Under the pieces are notes generated by a model. That model had not been told where the DNA came from. It searched no databases and saw only the letters and a list, made by a program, of their open reading frames with translations. 64,000 nucleotides of DNA, from NCBI RefSeq assembly GCF_004770105.1, contig NZ_RQEY01000018.1:310001-374000 (forward strand), in the 5' to 3' direction. This DNA is from Leptospira andrefontaineae (GTDB taxonomy: Bacteria > Spirochaetota > Leptospiria > Leptospirales > Leptospiraceae). Positions 28,390 to 38,208 of this stretch are shown here, in pieces. The translations under genes and the position numbers were made by a program. Every line of letters begins with the position of its first letter. The stretch's first letter is position 1.

Positions 28390-30318
28390 TTAAAGAAAGA
28401 TCGTTTTTATCAGATCAGCATAGAGTTCTGCAACCTTATTTCTTTTCACTTTCATGGTTTCGGTGAGTTCTTTTCCTTTTTCGAACTCCTTGTCTAACAG
28501 GCGAATCTCACCTATTTTTTCGAAATTTTTAAATCCGTTCTTTTCGGAGATCGTGTTCTTGATCAGATCCTTGTAAAACTTCAGGACTTTTGTATCTTGG
28601 ACCAGGTCTGAATTATCGTTAGGTAGACGAATTCCTTGGGAGGAAAAATGATCCCTAAGTTTGGCAAAGTCAGGCACAAGTAAAATCGCCAAAAACTTTT
28701 GGTCTTGGCCTACAACTACGGCATTTAACGCCCAACCGGTCTCTAATATTTTTCCCTCGATTGGTTCGGGCTCTACATTCTCTCCTGAAGAAAGAACGAT
28801 TGTATCCTTTGCTCTACCTGCAAATTTTAACTCACCTGTTTTGGTCCAGACGAATAAGTCACCTGAGTTAAACCATCCATCTGAAAAATTGGACTGAGTT
28901 AGCTCTGCATTTTTATAATACCCCGCTGTTACATGCGGACCCTTATGCCAAGCAATACCTTTATCTCCTGGTTTGGAAACTACAACATTCTGCTCATTGA
29001 CTAACTTGATATGTGCTCCAGGAAACACAGGTCCTATAGACCCGGTTTTCGGAATAGGAAAACTTCCTAATGCTCCCATTCCTGTTGTCTCAGTCATTCC
29101 GTATGTTTCTATTATAGGAACTCCCATAGAACGAAAGAAAAATTGGATCTTAGGAGGCATCGCTCCTGCACCACAAAATGCAAATTTAAGTTGTCCGCCG
29201 AATAGAGCTCTCACGGGTGCGAGCACTTTCTGAGCTAGAATATTCAAAGAATAGAATATAGGTAGAAGTAGGGTAGAAACGACTGTATCAGTTAATTTAT
29301 CTTCTTTATTTGATTCTTCTGTTTCCGAATAATTTCCAGTCACAGTATCCAAAAGAGAATTATACGTCTCTGCGATTCGGACTGCCATTTTAAAAACAGT
29401 AAGTTTTGCAGGAGAAGATTTTGAAACCTTATCCCAAATCCTACGATACAATGCTTCCCAAACTCTAGGCACGGAAACAAGAACTGTAGGTTTGATGATC
29501 TCGAAGTCACGAGTCAGCTGAGCAACATTAGAGCAGGCGAGTGAGGCTCCCCAGGATAGAAGTGCTGTTTCTAAAATCCTTTCTGCGATATGCCAAGGTG
29601 GAAGAAAGACCACAACTCTATCCGAATAATTTGCAGGCACAAATTGTTGCAACTGATCAATCGTCCATGTGAAGGACCTATGTTTTAATACAACACCTTT
29701 GGGTACTCCAGTGGTTCCTGAAGTATAGATGATCGTTGCAATATCGTTCTCGGTCAAAGATTCTCCAATTGAATGAAGAAGTGATTTTCCCTTCTTTTCA
29801 ACCCAGGCTCTTCCATGAGCGATCGCAGTTTCCAGATCTATAAATTCGATTTTAGGGTAAGCAGCTTTTAATTTTGCCAGAGAGGCAAAGTTCTCTTCGG
29901 ATTCTATGAGTATTACAGTTTCCAGATGTTTTAATCTGGTTAGAATATTTCCTAATTTGCTCAGGACCTGTTCTTTTTCTATAAATGTGATCTTGGATTC
30001 CGTATGGTCTAGGATATAGAATATCTCTTCTTCGCTTGCATCACATCCTCTTGGAACATCCGCACCACCGGAGCACATTACGGAGAAGGAGCATAATGCC
30101 CATTCTGTCCTATTATCACAGAATAAGCCTACCTTATCACCTTTGTTTAGATTTTTCTGTCTGAAAAACCCGGAAAGATTTTCCAAATTTAAAAACCATT
30201 CGGAATAGGAGATCCCGGAGAATGATTTCAACTTTTCATCCCAGATCCATTGGAAGGGTCTGTCTTTGTAATGGATACAGGAGTCCCTGACAAGATGATA
30301 GATACTTCTTTTTTCCAT
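28390..30318 (-). CDS. Long-chain acyl-CoA synthetase (AMP-forming)
   Basis: The 642-residue ANL-superfamily enzyme activates fatty acids to acyl-CoA through acyl-AMP. The P-loop TIIYTSGTTGVPKGVVL, the ETYGMTETTG motif and GWFNSGDLFVWTKTGELKFAG with the downstream GRAKDTIVLSSGENVEP hinge are all present. The last residues, KRNKVAELYADLI, are where the catalytic Lys region lies. Length and motifs match FadD15-like long-chain ligases. It starts five bases after argC. Confidence 0.92.
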   Translation of the reverse strand: MEKRSIYHLVRDSCIHYKDRPFQWIWDEKLKSFSGISYSEWFLNLENLSGFFRQKNLNKGDKVGLFCDNRTEWALCSFSVMCSGGADVPRGCDASEEEIFYILDHTESKITFIEKEQVLSKLGNILTRLKHLETVILIESEENFASLAKLKAAYPKIEFIDLETAIAHGRAWVEKKGKSLLHSIGESLTENDIATIIYTSGTTGVPKGVVLKHRSFTWTIDQLQQFVPANYSDRVVVFLPPWHIAERILETALLSWGASLACSNVAQLTRDFEIIKPTVLVSVPRVWEALYRRIWDKVSKSSPAKLTVFKMAVRIAETYNSLLDTVTGNYSETEESNKEDKLTDTVVSTLLLPIFYSLNILAQKVLAPVRALFGGQLKFAFCGAGAMPPKIQFFFRSMGVPIIETYGMTETTGMGALGSFPIPKTGSIGPVFPGAHIKLVNEQNVVVSKPGDKGIAWHKGPHVTAGYYKNAELTQSNFSDGWFNSGDLFVWTKTGELKFAGRAKDTIVLSSGENVEPEPIEGKILETGWALNAVVVGQDQKFLAILLVPDFAKLRDHFSSQGIRLPNDNSDLVQDTKVLKFYKDLIKNTISEKNGFKNFEKIGEIRLLDKEFEKGKELTETMKVKRNKVAELYADLIKTIFL

Positions 30319-30323
30319 AGGGA

Positions 30324-31337
30324 TTAGGAAAGTAGGCCCAGAGTTTCCGGCTCGTCCAACATTAAATTTATATTTTGTAAAGCCTGGCTAGCAGCTCCTT
30401 TCATTAGGTTGTCCAGAGCGGAAACAATTGTGATATTCTTTCCTCTTTGCCTTAGGCTTATATCTAAGAAGTTAGTATGTTGCACTTTGGCTAGATCAAT
30501 CTCTTCCGGAGTTTTTCTGATCCGGATAAATGGTTCTGATTTAGAATTTGCAGTCAGAGTCTCTAAGAAAGGTAGATTTTCGGAATTCGCTTCCAAATAG
30601 ATCGTGGATAAGATCCCTCTATACACAGGAAGTAAATGAGGCACAAATAAAATTTCAGGCTCAGAAAGTCCCGATCCGACAAAACAATATTCTTGGATCT
30701 CAGGTTCATGTTGGTGGCTTAAAATTTTATATGCTCTAAAGTTTTCATGTACACCATTGAAGGAAAATCCTCCGTCTTCTACTCTTCCCCCAGCTCCACT
30801 AATCCCTGATTTACAATCTGCTACGATCCTTGGTTTGATCTCTTTTCTGAGATTTCCTAAAAGATACAAAGCTAGGATCACTGAAGTGGAGAAACAACCT
30901 GGATTCGAAACAAAGTCGGCACCTTTCAATTGGTCTCTGAAAATTTCCGGAATACCGAATACCGCTTTTGCAGTTAAATGGAAGCTAGTATGCTTTAATT
31001 TATAATTTGTTTCGAATTTTTCTTGGTTATGAAGACGATATACGCCGGAAAGATCTATTACCTTATGACCTTTCTCCAAGAACTTAGGAGCTAATTCCAA
31101 AGAAGCATCATTCGGAACTGCAAGAACTACGAGTGAACCTTTCGGGACCTCGTCTTCATGTTTTTTAAAAACAAGATCCTTAGGTGAGATAAGATCAGGA
31201 AAAACTTCTGAAAGAGATTTGCCTGCAAGTTTATCGCTAGTAACATGCACAGCTTTGTATTTTGGATGGCGAGCGAGTAATCCTAATAACTCTTTTCCTG
31301 TGAATCCGCCTGCTCCGATGATGCTGATCTCTGACAT
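30324..31337 (-). CDS. argC: N-acetyl-gamma-glutamyl-phosphate reductase
   Basis: ArgC reduces N-acetylglutamyl phosphate to the semialdehyde with NADPH in arginine synthesis. The N-terminal [18 protein letters not shown] binds NADP. The catalytic Cys148 sits in [11 protein letters not shown]. The 337-residue length and the C-terminal [14 protein letters not shown] are typical. AAGGAAG precedes the ATG. Its product feeds the ArgD-type aminotransferase at 5727-6941. A strong terminator separates it from recA, so it needs its own promoter in the short space between. Confidence 0.95.
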   Translation of the reverse strand: MSEISIIGAGGFTGKELLGLLARHPKYKAVHVTSDKLAGKSLSEVFPDLISPKDLVFKKHEDEVPKGSLVVLAVPNDASLELAPKFLEKGHKVIDLSGVYRLHNQEKFETNYKLKHTSFHLTAKAVFGIPEIFRDQLKGADFVSNPGCFSTSVILALYLLGNLRKEIKPRIVADCKSGISGAGGRVEDGGFSFNGVHENFRAYKILSHQHEPEIQEYCFVGSGLSEPEILFVPHLLPVYRGILSTIYLEANSENLPFLETLTANSKSEPFIRIRKTPEEIDLAKVQHTNFLDISLRQRGKNITIVSALDNLMKGAASQALQNINLMLDEPETLGLLS

Positions 31338-31396
31338 GTATCTTCCTTTTGACTAGCGTTTGAAACAATCCTAAAAATCGGGATTAGGCTTGGAAT

Positions 31397-31430
31397 AAAA
31401 AAACGCCGGATGAGTTTTCATCCGGCGGTC
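31397..31430 (-). terminator. Rho-independent terminator of recA
   Basis: On the minus strand GCCGGATG pairs perfectly with CATCCGGC around a short A/T loop, and the stem is followed by seven T residues. It lies about 30 bases after the recA stop and before argC. This is the clearest intrinsic terminator in the window. Confidence 0.93.
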
Positions 31431-31460
31431 AATGGTTTCTAAAAAGAAAGCCAGTAGTAA

Positions 31461-32543
31461 TTAGCCTGCTGCTTTTTGGGCTTCTTCTGACGGCGGAGCA
31501 GGTGGTAGTTTGCCGTCAGGTGCTAAAGGGGGTAATCCATTCAGATCTCTTACCATATTTTCTACTTGGAATGCGATCTCTGGATTTGATTTCAGATATT
31601 CTTTAGCTGCTTCTTTTCCTTGGCCTATCTTTTCCGTATTATAGGAATACCAGGCCCCGGATTTGCTAATAATGTCGTGTTTTACCCCTAAGTCAACGAG
31701 AGAACTTTCTCGGCTGATTCCGGTGTTAAAGATTATGTCGAATTCCGCCTGGCGGAAAGGTGGTGCCATTTTGTTTTTTACAACTTTTACACGCACTCTA
31801 TTCCCTGTGGCTTCTTCCTTCTCTTTAAGAGTTTCTATCTTACGAATATCTAAACGGATCGTACTATAAAACTTTAATGCATTTCCACCAGTAGTAGTTT
31901 CTGGAGAACCGAACATAACTCCGATCTTCATACGGATCTGGTTAATGAACACTACAACAGTTTTTGACTTAGATATAGTTCCAGTTAGTTTACGAAGTGC
32001 TTGGGACATAAGTCTTGCTTGCAGACCCATATGAGAATCTCCCATATCGCCTTCGATCTCTGCCTTAGGAACTAATGCAGCAACCGAGTCTAAGACCACG
32101 ATATCAATTGCATTACTTCGAACTAGAGATTCACAAATTTCTAATGCTTCTTCCCCGTTGTCAGGTTGAGAAACTAATAATTCCTCTAAGTTGACTCCCA
32201 ACTTTTTAGCATAGGCAGGATCCAAGGCATGTTCCGCATCGATAAACGCTGCAACTCCGCCTCTCTTTTGGCATTCTGCAATTGCCGAAAGTGTAAGAGT
32301 GGTTTTACCGGAAGATTCCGGACCATAGATCTCAACGATCCTTCCTAATGGATAACCGCCAATTCCTAATGCGATATCCAGATCCAAGGATCCAGTAGGA
32401 ATAACAGGGGCAACTACGCTTGCAGATGCAGATCCCAAACGCATAATAGAACCCTTACCGAATTGTTTTTCGATCTGGGTCATTGCCTGATCAATTGCCT
32501 GACGTTTGGAATCGTCCAACGCTTCTTCTTTTTGCTTCTTCAT
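31461..32543 (-). CDS. recA: Recombinase RecA
   Basis: RecA forms filaments on single-stranded DNA for homologous recombination and promotes LexA self-cleavage. Walker A is GPESSGKTT; other core motifs are [33 protein letters not shown] loop 2 sequence, FIDAEHALD and [13 protein letters not shown]. The frame continues to a TTG at 32570, but the ATG at 32543 has a strong AAGGAG upstream and gives a normal 360 residues. The C-terminus is rich in Pro and Ala rather than the usual acidic tail. A one-mismatch LexA-box candidate lies about 180 bases upstream. Confidence 0.97.
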   Translation of the reverse strand: MKKQKEEALDDSKRQAIDQAMTQIEKQFGKGSIMRLGSASASVVAPVIPTGSLDLDIALGIGGYPLGRIVEIYGPESSGKTTLTLSAIAECQKRGGVAAFIDAEHALDPAYAKKLGVNLEELLVSQPDNGEEALEICESLVRSNAIDIVVLDSVAALVPKAEIEGDMGDSHMGLQARLMSQALRKLTGTISKSKTVVVFINQIRMKIGVMFGSPETTTGGNALKFYSTIRLDIRKIETLKEKEEATGNRVRVKVVKNKMAPPFRQAEFDIIFNTGISRESSLVDLGVKHDIISKSGAWYSYNTEKIGQGKEAAKEYLKSNPEIAFQVENMVRDLNGLPPLAPDGKLPPAPPSEEAQKAAG

Positions 32544-32723
32544 GGACTCTTTAGCTCCTTCTCTTGCCAAGACCCGGTTCCCCCTCAGATAAAACTGCGT
32601 GTACTTTTTTAAAGGGAATCAATCTTTTCTAATAGGAAGGATACTCTTAGTCCCGGACAAATTCCAGGTCGGATCTAAAAAACCTTCGGATTCCCTGGGA
32701 AAAGTTTCTCGCGAAATCACTCT

Positions 32724-32736
32724 TATGTCACCCAAA
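32724..32736 (-). promoter_or_regulatory. Degenerate LexA-box candidate upstream of recA
   Basis: On the minus strand TTTGGGTGACATA matches TTTG-N5-CAAA, the motif reported for Leptospira LexA, with one mismatch. It lies in the 274-base gap upstream of recA, about 180 bases before the start codon. The gap also holds AT-rich stretches suited to a promoter. The exact motif is not present in this gap. Confidence 0.35.
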
Positions 32737-32817
32737 AAATTAGAAGAGGGTTGAAAAAAGTGCAAATATTTGTATAGTAAATATGATTGTAGTAAATTGG
32801 GCCTCTAAAAATAAGGC

Positions 32818-33663
32818 CTAATCGGATAAAAATCCATTCTCAGCCTTCTCCTTATCCGCTAAAAACGAGACTTCTGCCTTATGACTTCTACGAGTTTGTT
32901 CTAAAAGGAATCTCCAGAACTTTCCAGCATATAATATAAATATAATGAAAGAGGAGAATACCAATAGTATTTTAGAGAGAAGTAATATATAGAACGGAAC
33001 CAGGTTATGATTTGGGAAATAGAATAGTTCCGTTTTGTTTTCGGAGAAGTTTTTCACATTTCCACCGTGCTTTTTATCTTCTTCGAAGAATGTGCGGACT
33101 TCTCGGATGTCCAGATCCTTTATAGGAAACTCTGGAGTTGTTTTATATAATAGAAGTGCTCCTGACTCTGAGAAGAGTAGAAAACTTCCTTGTAGTTTTA
33201 ATTCTCCCCATTTAGGCAAAGGGCGGTATATTAGATTACGAAATATATATCTGAAGGAAACAGGACCGGTCTCGAATTCGTAATAAGAATCCGGGAAATT
33301 TCCCTTATTGTAAAATAGGGTCTCCCATTCTTTTCCTGCGAATTTGATCTGAACCCCTTCGAACCTTTCCAGGCTTTCTAGATCTTTTCTTAGTTTCTCT
33401 AAACCGGGCTTTTGGTTTTGTCTTTTGTCAGGTTTTAGATCATTTTTTAGAAACAATTCCAAACTTTGTTCGGAGTCTTTTTTTAACTCTATAATATATT
33501 CGGCAGTTATATTACGAACTATCCTTTCTTCCGTTAAAATTGGATGTCCGGACCATTCTAAAAACGAGTTTAATAACTCTTCCGAGGATTTTTCGGAAGC
33601 AGTAAGGCTTAAGGGATAGGAGAGAAAGAAAAGCAAAAAGAAGAATCGGAAAACCTTTGACAT
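32818..33663 (-). CDS. Hypothetical membrane-anchored exported protein
   Basis: The 281-residue protein starts with a signal peptide (MSKVFRFFFLLFFLSYPLSL ending near TASE). It has a roughly 190-residue exported domain and one membrane helix near the C-terminus (residues about 223-248, LLLSKILLVFSSFIIFILYAG), followed by a basic-acidic cytoplasmic tail. No conserved motif is recognised. It is a single gene reading away from the divergent gene at 33733, with about 70 bases between. It lies upstream of recA on the same strand, and the 274-base gap between them probably separates the transcripts. Confidence 0.7.
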   Translation of the reverse strand: MSKVFRFFFLLFFLSYPLSLTASEKSSEELLNSFLEWSGHPILTEERIVRNITAEYIIELKKDSEQSLELFLKNDLKPDKRQNQKPGLEKLRKDLESLERFEGVQIKFAGKEWETLFYNKGNFPDSYYEFETGPVSFRYIFRNLIYRPLPKWGELKLQGSFLLFSESGALLLYKTTPEFPIKDLDIREVRTFFEEDKKHGGNVKNFSENKTELFYFPNHNLVPFYILLLSKILLVFSSFIIFILYAGKFWRFLLEQTRRSHKAEVSFLADKEKAENGFLSD

Positions 33664-33732
33664 AGGCGGCTTTTATCCTGTAATACTCAAACCATAATCG
33701 AAAACCCCAAACTGAAAAGCTTTAAAAAATAT

Positions 33733-34206
33733 ATGAGCCTGTTAGAACTACATAAAATACAAACCACAAAATCTTCCTGGCAAGACTTTGTGGAATATAG
33801 CATCCAAACTCCTTTTTATACCGAAACAAAGGCCAAAACCCAGTCCTTGGTAGAGGCGATACAACTCACATTATTCCACGATTATCTCTCCACATTTTCA
33901 GCTGAAGAGAAGTCAGAATTTCTTGCTTCTCCGAATGCTTTCCAAGCATCAGCGGAAAAGTTCGTGAATATTCTAGAGGGTGTGCGTTATTCCCAAGACG
34001 GATATAATCAAAAGGAAAGATCCCTATTTTTAGGAATGTTAAAGTCCTTATTAAAAGAATATAAGGTGGATGAGAACGGAGAAAGAAAGGATCTGGAAAG
34101 ATACCATTTCTATAGATGTATTATTCGTTTTTGCTCGGATAAGGATTATATCTTTAGAGTGTACGAAAAGTATAAATCTTATCTTTCTCAGGGCAGCGGG
34201 GTGTAA
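33733..34206 (+). CDS. Hypothetical 157-residue protein
   Basis: Not recognised. A soluble, mostly helical protein with aromatic and Lys/Glu-rich segments (RYHFYRCIIRFCSDKDYIFRVYEKY). No signal peptide or membrane helix is present. Its stop overlaps the start of the HIT gene by one base (TAATG), so it appears to be the first gene of the HIT-tldD-tldE-MoxR-VWA run. The tight coupling is the main support for its being real. Confidence 0.7.
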   Translation: MSLLELHKIQTTKSSWQDFVEYSIQTPFYTETKAKTQSLVEAIQLTLFHDYLSTFSAEEKSEFLASPNAFQASAEKFVNILEGVRYSQDGYNQKERSLFLGMLKSLLKEYKVDENGERKDLERYHFYRCIIRFCSDKDYIFRVYEKYKSYLSQGSGV

Positions 34207-34625
34207 TGGCCCAAAAGACATTAGTCGTTTCTCCAGATTGCCCCATTTGCGCAGTGTTGCGTGGGGCAAAGATCCCAGGTTTAATCCACCAAAATTCTTC
34301 TTTTATCATTCGTCATGCACCTGAGGATAAAAAAATCCCAGGTTATCTGTACATTGAACCAATTTCTCACAGAGAAAAATACTCAGACTGGGACCCTAAA
34401 GAATTCAAGGACTTAGGAGAGACACTCCAATTTGCAACTGATTGGATACAGAAGAAGTATTCTCCTCCTAAAATTTATACAGTCTTGGTCGCAGAAAAAG
34501 TAGCTCATATGCATTTTCACTTAATCCCTAGATACGAAGATATCAAGGGACCTGAATACATTCGATTAGCATTAGAAGGTCTTGCCTCGGCTCCGGTCGG
34601 TATACCATTCCCTAAATTCGAATGA
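34206..34625 (+). CDS. HIT-family nucleotide hydrolase/transferase
   Basis: The histidine triad is explicit: His101, His103 and His105 in HMHFHLIPR, the middle one of the active-site set being the usual nucleophile position. A CPIC pair near the N-terminus (residues 12-15) may bind zinc, as in other bacterial HIT proteins. The 139-residue length is normal. Such enzymes cleave phosphoramidates or dinucleotides such as AppppA. Substrate is not shown. It lies between a hypothetical gene (one-base overlap) and tldD (52 bases). Confidence 0.88.
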   Translation: MAQKTLVVSPDCPICAVLRGAKIPGLIHQNSSFIIRHAPEDKKIPGYLYIEPISHREKYSDWDPKEFKDLGETLQFATDWIQKKYSPPKIYTVLVAEKVAHMHFHLIPRYEDIKGPEYIRLALEGLASAPVGIPFPKFE

Positions 34626-34677
34626 TCTGTTTTCCTGTCCGTTATTATCAAAAAATTTCTGTCTAAAGTAAAAGGTT

Positions 34678-36060
34678 ATGAATCAATCCAATATAGAAAC
34701 CCTGATTGACGCGGGTAAAAAAAGAAAAGCAGACTTTGTAGAAATTTACGAAGAAGAATCCAGGAATTCTTCTATCTCGCTGAGAGACCAGAAGATAGAA
34801 CAATCACTTGCGGCAACTGATTACGGGATCGGGATCCGATTGGTATATGGGACTGATGTTTTGTATGCATATACGAGTAATGACGACCAACAACATTTAC
34901 TTTCTTTAATTCACTTGCTCGCTGACTCAAGGGGAGAAGTTGGAAATGGCTCGAGCACATTTACACTTCCCGGCGATGTTTCTAAATATTCTTTTTCTAA
35001 AAATATCCATGATCCTAGAAAAGTTCCTCCATTTAGAAGGTTGGAGCTCCTACAAACTGCGGACACGGTCGCTAGAAAAGTTTCCTCCAAGATCATACAA
35101 GTAGGAGTAAGCGCTTCCGATATAGTTACGAATGTTCTGATCGCAAACTCGGAAGGACTTTGGGTAGAAGATCTTAGGGTCAGAAGTAGATTTTTCCTTT
35201 CTGTGACTGCGGAAAATAAGGGAGAAAGATTCGTAGCGAGTGAATCACCAGGTGCTTTAAAAGGATTCGAATTTTTTGAAGGTTTAGCCGTAGAAGATAT
35301 AGCGCAAAAGGCTGGAGAGAGAGCTCTTTTCATGTTGGATGCTGGTTATATAGAAGGTAAAAAAATGCCTGTGGTCATGGGTAATGGTTTTGGTGGAGTA
35401 ATTTTCCACGAAGCATGTGGCCATCCTTTGGAAACTGAGGCAATCCGCAAAAAATCTTCTCCTTTTGTAGGAAAACTGGGAGAGTCAATCGCTCAGTCCT
35501 GTCTTACCGCTTACGACGACGGGACGATCGAAGAACAATACGGTTCCTTGAAAGTGGATGATGAGGGTATGCCTACACAAAAAACACTTCTGATAGAAAA
35601 CGGAATTTTAAAAGCATATCTTGCTGATAGGATCGGATCTATGGAAACAGGATCCGCTAGAACTGGAAGTGGAAGAAGAGAATCTTACCAATACGCGCCG
35701 GTTTCCAGAATGAGGAACACATATATAGAAGCTGGGAAAGATTCTTTGGATGAGATGTTTGCTTCCGTAGATTTTGGACTGTATGCAAAAAGAATGGGTG
35801 GTGGTTCAGTAAATCCAGCTACTGGAGAATTCAATTTTGCGGTAGAAGAAGGTTACGTGATCCGAAATGGAAAAATTTCCGAGCCGGTGAGGGGAGCTAC
35901 TCTGATCGGCAAAGGTCATGAAATTCTCCCTAAAATTTCCATGGTTGGAAAAGACTTGGAACTGGCTGCTGGAACCTGCGGGGCTTCTTCCGGTTCTATC
36001 CCTGTAACTGTAGGACAACCTTCACTTAAAGTGGATGAGATCCTAGTAGGGGGAAGATAA
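34678..36060 (+). CDS. tldD: TldD-type metalloprotease subunit
   Basis: TldD is the catalytic half of the TldD/TldE protease, which trims unfolded or small peptides, including the microcin B17 leader in E. coli. The HExxxH zinc motif is His244-Glu-Ala-Cys-Gly-His249 in VIFHEACGHPLE. A downstream RTGSGRRESYQYAPVSRMRN segment and Cys in LAAGTCGASSG are also typical. The 460-residue length matches. The stop overlaps the ATG of the paired pmbA/tldE gene by one base. Confidence 0.93.
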   Translation: MNQSNIETLIDAGKKRKADFVEIYEEESRNSSISLRDQKIEQSLAATDYGIGIRLVYGTDVLYAYTSNDDQQHLLSLIHLLADSRGEVGNGSSTFTLPGDVSKYSFSKNIHDPRKVPPFRRLELLQTADTVARKVSSKIIQVGVSASDIVTNVLIANSEGLWVEDLRVRSRFFLSVTAENKGERFVASESPGALKGFEFFEGLAVEDIAQKAGERALFMLDAGYIEGKKMPVVMGNGFGGVIFHEACGHPLETEAIRKKSSPFVGKLGESIAQSCLTAYDDGTIEEQYGSLKVDDEGMPTQKTLLIENGILKAYLADRIGSMETGSARTGSGRRESYQYAPVSRMRNTYIEAGKDSLDEMFASVDFGLYAKRMGGGSVNPATGEFNFAVEEGYVIRNGKISEPVRGATLIGKGHEILPKISMVGKDLELAAGTCGASSGSIPVTVGQPSLKVDEILVGGR

Positions 36061-37397
36061 TGGATTTGGAACAAGCCGCCGGATTCGTATTAGAAGAAGG
36101 AAAACGATATGGGATCGATTCTTTCGATCTGATCGCTACTGACTCAGAAGATATTGGAATAGAAGTATTTAAAGGCAGGATTGTTTCTACGGAAACGTCT
36201 CGCTCCAGAGGAGTTGGTATCCGCGTTCTGAATAATTCTCGCCCAGGATATTCTTATAGCGAACGTTTTAGTAAAGAAGCTCTTTCCCAAATGGTTAGAG
36301 ATGCAATGGACCAAACAGAGATCACTGATCCTTTGGACATGGAACTTCCCGGACCAAAACCTTTGGCAGAAGTGGATCTAAAACATTATAACCCTGCATT
36401 AGAAAAATTGGATTTTGCATGGATGAGAGAGCAGGGATTAGCATTAGACCATGCCTCTTGGGAATCGGATAAAAGAGTAGAGAATGTTCCCCATGTAGGC
36501 GTAGGAAAAAGTTCCACCCAAAGTTTGGTCGCAAACTCAAAAGGTGTATTTGTTAAAAAAGAATCCAATGTTGCTTATCTTGGAACAGGACTTGTGGTCG
36601 CCGAAGGTGATATCAAGAAGATGGGAAGTTATTACCGCTCAGGGAGAGATATTTCCCAATTCGATCCATCTTATATAGCAAAAGAAGCAGCTTATAGAGG
36701 AACAGAACTTTTAGGAGCAAAACCTCTTCCAAGCGGTGTGTATACAATCGTTTTAGGAAATCGTATTAGCCCTCAGATTTTCGGAATGTTCTCTTCTCCT
36801 TATTTCGCCGATGCTGTCCAAAAAGGATCTTCTCGTTTAGTTGGAAAATTAGGGAACGAGGTCGCATCTCCTATATTAAGTATTTATTGTGAAGCTCATA
36901 CTCCGGATTATCCAGGTTCACGACTAGTGGATGCGGAAGGAATTCCTACATCTGCACGCACCAAAGTTTTGGAGAATGGGATCCTTAAATCATATCTGTA
37001 TAATTTAGAATCCGCCAAAAAGGATAATGTATTGCCGACCGGTCATGGAGTTCGTTCTTATTCAGGAAGAGCAGGTACTTCTTTTGCCAATATGATCGTT
37101 CCTTTGGGTGATAAGACCAGAGATGAACTATTGGCAACGGATTCTCATTGTATTCTCGTGACTAAGCTTGAAGGTGGGGCAGGTTGTAGCGCGGTTTCCG
37201 GAGAAATTTCAATAGGTATCCAAGGGATCTATTATAAAAACGGAAAACCGGAACATGCAGTGGATCGTATTACAATGAACACGAATTATTTCGACCTACT
37301 TCATAAGATAAAAGGGATCTCCAACGAATATTCAGACAGTTATTCTTCCATCAAGGTCCCCGATATTTTGATCTCAGAAATTCACGTAGCAGGTTGA
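36060..37397 (+). CDS. pmbA: TldE/PmbA, non-catalytic partner of TldD
   Basis: A 445-residue TldD/PmbA-family protein that lacks the HExxxH motif at the position where TldD has it, as expected for the TldE subunit. Family features include ETSRSRGVGIRVL near the N-terminus, HGVRSYSGRAGTSFANM and the C-terminal GAGCSAVSGEISIGIQGIYY. It should form the heterodimeric tunnel protease with the preceding gene. The next gene begins three bases after its stop. Confidence 0.92.
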   Translation: MDLEQAAGFVLEEGKRYGIDSFDLIATDSEDIGIEVFKGRIVSTETSRSRGVGIRVLNNSRPGYSYSERFSKEALSQMVRDAMDQTEITDPLDMELPGPKPLAEVDLKHYNPALEKLDFAWMREQGLALDHASWESDKRVENVPHVGVGKSSTQSLVANSKGVFVKKESNVAYLGTGLVVAEGDIKKMGSYYRSGRDISQFDPSYIAKEAAYRGTELLGAKPLPSGVYTIVLGNRISPQIFGMFSSPYFADAVQKGSSRLVGKLGNEVASPILSIYCEAHTPDYPGSRLVDAEGIPTSARTKVLENGILKSYLYNLESAKKDNVLPTGHGVRSYSGRAGTSFANMIVPLGDKTRDELLATDSHCILVTKLEGGAGCSAVSGEISIGIQGIYYKNGKPEHAVDRITMNTNYFDLLHKIKGISNEYSDSYSSIKVPDILISEIHVAG

Positions 37398-37399
37398 TA

Positions 37400-38203
37400 A
37401 TGTCGGAAGAAAGAAACAAGCCCGAAACATACTTACTTTCCAAAGAACTAGAAGAAGCAGTGCAAGTTGCAGAGATTACCGCAAGACCTTTACTTCTAAA
37501 GGGAGAACCTGGAACCGGAAAATCACTTTTAGCGGATTATCTTTCCTTCAAGACAAAGAAAACACTTTATTCATGGCATGTTAAATCCACCTCTCTTGCA
37601 AAAGAAGGTTTATACTTTTATGATGCGGTTTCCAGACTAAACGATTCTAGATTTACTGAAGATAAGGAGAAGGTCCGCAATATCGAGAATTATATCCGCC
37701 TGGGTGCTCTTGGGGAAGCGTTCTCTGCGACTGAACCTTCCGTAGTATTAATAGATGAGATAGATAAAGCGGATATAGAATTTCCTAACGATCTACTTTT
37801 AGAATTGGATAGAATGGAATTTGTGATCCAGGAAACCGGGCGCAAGATCAAGGCTATTAATAGGCCATTAACTTTAATCACTTCTAATAATGAAAAAGAA
37901 CTTCCGGCTGCATTTTTAAGAAGATGTATCTTTCATTACATAGATTTTCCGGAACCAGCGTTTATGGCGGATATAGTATCTTCTCATTTTCCAAAAATTG
38001 AATCTTCACTTTTGAAAAGAGCACTCGAGTCCTTCTACGTGATCCGAACCATGGATGATATGAAAAAAAAGCCGGGCACTAGTGAACTATTAGATTGGAT
38101 CCAAATTCTAATCCATATGGGTGCAAAACTTCCGGAAGACGGAAGGACTCCGTATATAGGCGCTCTTGTTAAGAATGAAGAGGATCTGAAATTGTTCAGA
38201 TAA
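37400..38203 (+). CDS. MoxR-family AAA+ ATPase
   Basis: A compact AAA+ ATPase of 267 residues from the ATG at 37400 (AGG seven bases upstream). Walker A is GEPGTGKSLLA and Walker B is VVLIDEIDKAD, with sensor LITSNNEKELPAAFLRRC. MoxR ATPases usually work with VWA-domain proteins as chaperones for maturing metal enzymes or complexes. The very next gene is such a VWA protein. The placement directly behind tldD/tldE is notable. Confidence 0.9.
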   Translation: MSEERNKPETYLLSKELEEAVQVAEITARPLLLKGEPGTGKSLLADYLSFKTKKTLYSWHVKSTSLAKEGLYFYDAVSRLNDSRFTEDKEKVRNIENYIRLGALGEAFSATEPSVVLIDEIDKADIEFPNDLLLELDRMEFVIQETGRKIKAINRPLTLITSNNEKELPAAFLRRCIFHYIDFPEPAFMADIVSSHFPKIESSLLKRALESFYVIRTMDDMKKKPGTSELLDWIQILIHMGAKLPEDGRTPYIGALVKNEEDLKLFR

Positions 38204-38208
38204 AGAAC

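Noticed and set aside
32761..32772. Palindrome CAAATATTTG upstream of recA, considered as a LexA site
   Set aside because: The half-site order is CAAA then TTTG with a two-base spacer, the reverse of the reported TTTG-N5-CAAA box. It looks like an AT-rich chance palindrome or part of a promoter.
32781..32820. Possible terminator after the hypothetical gene at 32818-33663 (AGGCCT ... AGGCC stem)
   Set aside because: The stem is short, with mismatches and no T-run. Not enough to report.
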